Shown: positions 63,510 through 64,000 of the stretch, piece by piece | How the letters are laid out: the number at the start of each line of letters is the position of its first letter | Numbering within the stretch: the first letter of the stretch is position 1 | Origin: Syngnathus acus | Lineage: Eukaryota > Chordata > Actinopteri > Syngnathiformes > Syngnathidae | Length of the DNA: 64,000 nt | Assembly: GCF_901709675.1 (NCBI RefSeq) | Contig: NC_051089.1 | Span: 3,202,476-3,266,475, forward strand | Direction of reading: 5' to 3' | Program-made: the position numbers and the translations under genes | The notes under the pieces: generated by a model | What the model was told of the DNA's origin: nothing | The model's input: only the letters and a program-made list of their open reading frames with translations | Database searches by the model: none

Positions 63510-63761
63510 CTAAGAGCAAGATGATGCAGGCCAAGATGGCGATGAGCGCTCCCATGCTGAGTCCGATGGGAAGGACGTAAGCCTCTACGTTGCAGGACTG
63601 CACGATTCCGTCCTTACTGCAGCCGCACACCCGGATGGTCAGTGTGTTGGTACTGCTCATGGGCGGGCTACCGTTGTCCGTCACCACGATGGGCAGGAAG
63701 TACATCTCCTGTTTCTGTCGCCGGAATGTGTCGTGCTTGGCTAGGACGCTAATGGAGTTGT
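63510..63761 (-). CDS. cdh8: cdh8, penultimate coding exon (EC5 end and most of transmembrane helix)
   Basis: This exon of a type II classical cadherin, a calcium-dependent homophilic adhesion protein of the plasma membrane, is 252 bp long. On the minus strand it is bounded by an acceptor (pyrimidine-rich tract ending CTCAG at 63766-63762) and a donor (TTAG followed by GTGAGG, intron starting at 63509). It opens in phase 1: the first two bases complete an Asp codon. The translation runs through DNSISVLAKHDTF, then YFLPIVVTDNGSPPMSSTNT, then the membrane-proximal cysteine motif CGCSKDGIVQSC, then a hydrophobic helix beginning AYVLPIGLSMGALIAILACI. This is the end of extracellular repeat 5 plus most of the membrane span. 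The last base, G, pairs with TA of the next exon to give Val and continue the helix. Earlier exons lie beyond the window. Type II cadherin is near certain; the paralog assignment rests mainly on the tail in the next exon. Confidence 0.93.
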
Positions 63762-64000
63762 CTGAGAGGGGGAAGATGAGGAGAGAGAACTAATTTCACA
63801 TCAGTCACCGCCTCGCTTGTCTAGCGTTGATGGATTTTTAGTGCTTTTAATCAACAGTATGAGGAAGGCGAAGCGGCAGGAAATGTGCCGGCTGATCTTT
63901 TGAAGCCGCACGCCAGAAGCCGCCCGCTCGTTAGCCGCCTCTCCTTATTAAACACCGGGCCTCTTCTTATGAAAACTCGTGAAATTCTAACCTTTACCTC
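63762..64000 (-). other. cdh8: cdh8 intron, partial, running off the right edge
   Basis: Minus-strand sequence directly upstream of the penultimate exon ends in a pyrimidine-rich acceptor. I saw no further exon in these 239 bases, so the rest of the gene lies outside the window. Confidence 0.75.

Overview
The window looks like vertebrate, most probably teleost fish, genomic DNA. It has one spliced gene, no prokaryotic-style gene packing, long tetranucleotide microsatellites, and many DNA-transposon remnants whose ends (for example CAGGGGTGTCAAAC, CAGGGGTGCCCAA and CACTACCGTTCAAA) are familiar from fish genomes. I cannot name the species.

The only protein-coding gene I can support is at the right edge, on the minus strand. 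Two exons (63510-63761 and 62269-62762) encode the end of the last ectodomain repeat, the transmembrane helix and the complete cytoplasmic tail of a type II classical cadherin. The tail best fits cadherin-8 (cdh8). The gene enters from beyond position 64000 and its stop codon is at 62271-62269. Everything to the left, about 61 kb, is downstream of the gene and behaves like a gene desert. The open reading frames there are short, overlapping, rich in simple sequence and without recognisable domains, apart from two transposon fragments.

Layout from left to right: a hAT-type MITE (1446-1731); a 39-bp tandem repeat (about 4914-5050); a 30/60/90-bp higher-order minisatellite (about 6040-6630); a long CTAT array (7392-7534); a 174-bp tandem duplication (11884-12210); a double-hairpin MITE (15675-15966) with a second copy at 28788-29088; a 94-bp tandem duplication (22331-22515); a 5'-truncated LINE reverse-transcriptase fragment inside a microsatellite (30191-30580); a degenerate GCTATGTGGC array (30666-31745); a 160-180 bp triplication (34222-34720); a short terminal-inverted-repeat element (37530-37738); a long GATA array (41516-41661); several dispersed-repeat remnants (32930-33360, 38391-38455, 38575-38690, 42038-42085, 43443-43735, 45619-45990); two adjacent hAT MITEs (50106-50443 and 50459-50882), each with a recognisable 8-bp target duplication; and a decayed hAT transposase (about 60050-60615) bracketed by direct repeats and a palindrome.

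The moderate-GC, repeat-poor stretches between these could hold long-range regulatory elements of cdh8. That is inference, because no alignment could be run. I found no CRISPR array, operon, RNA gene or new enzymatic system. The most unusual structures are the duplicated double-hairpin MITE and the minisatellite whose repeat order changes from 60 to 90 bp.
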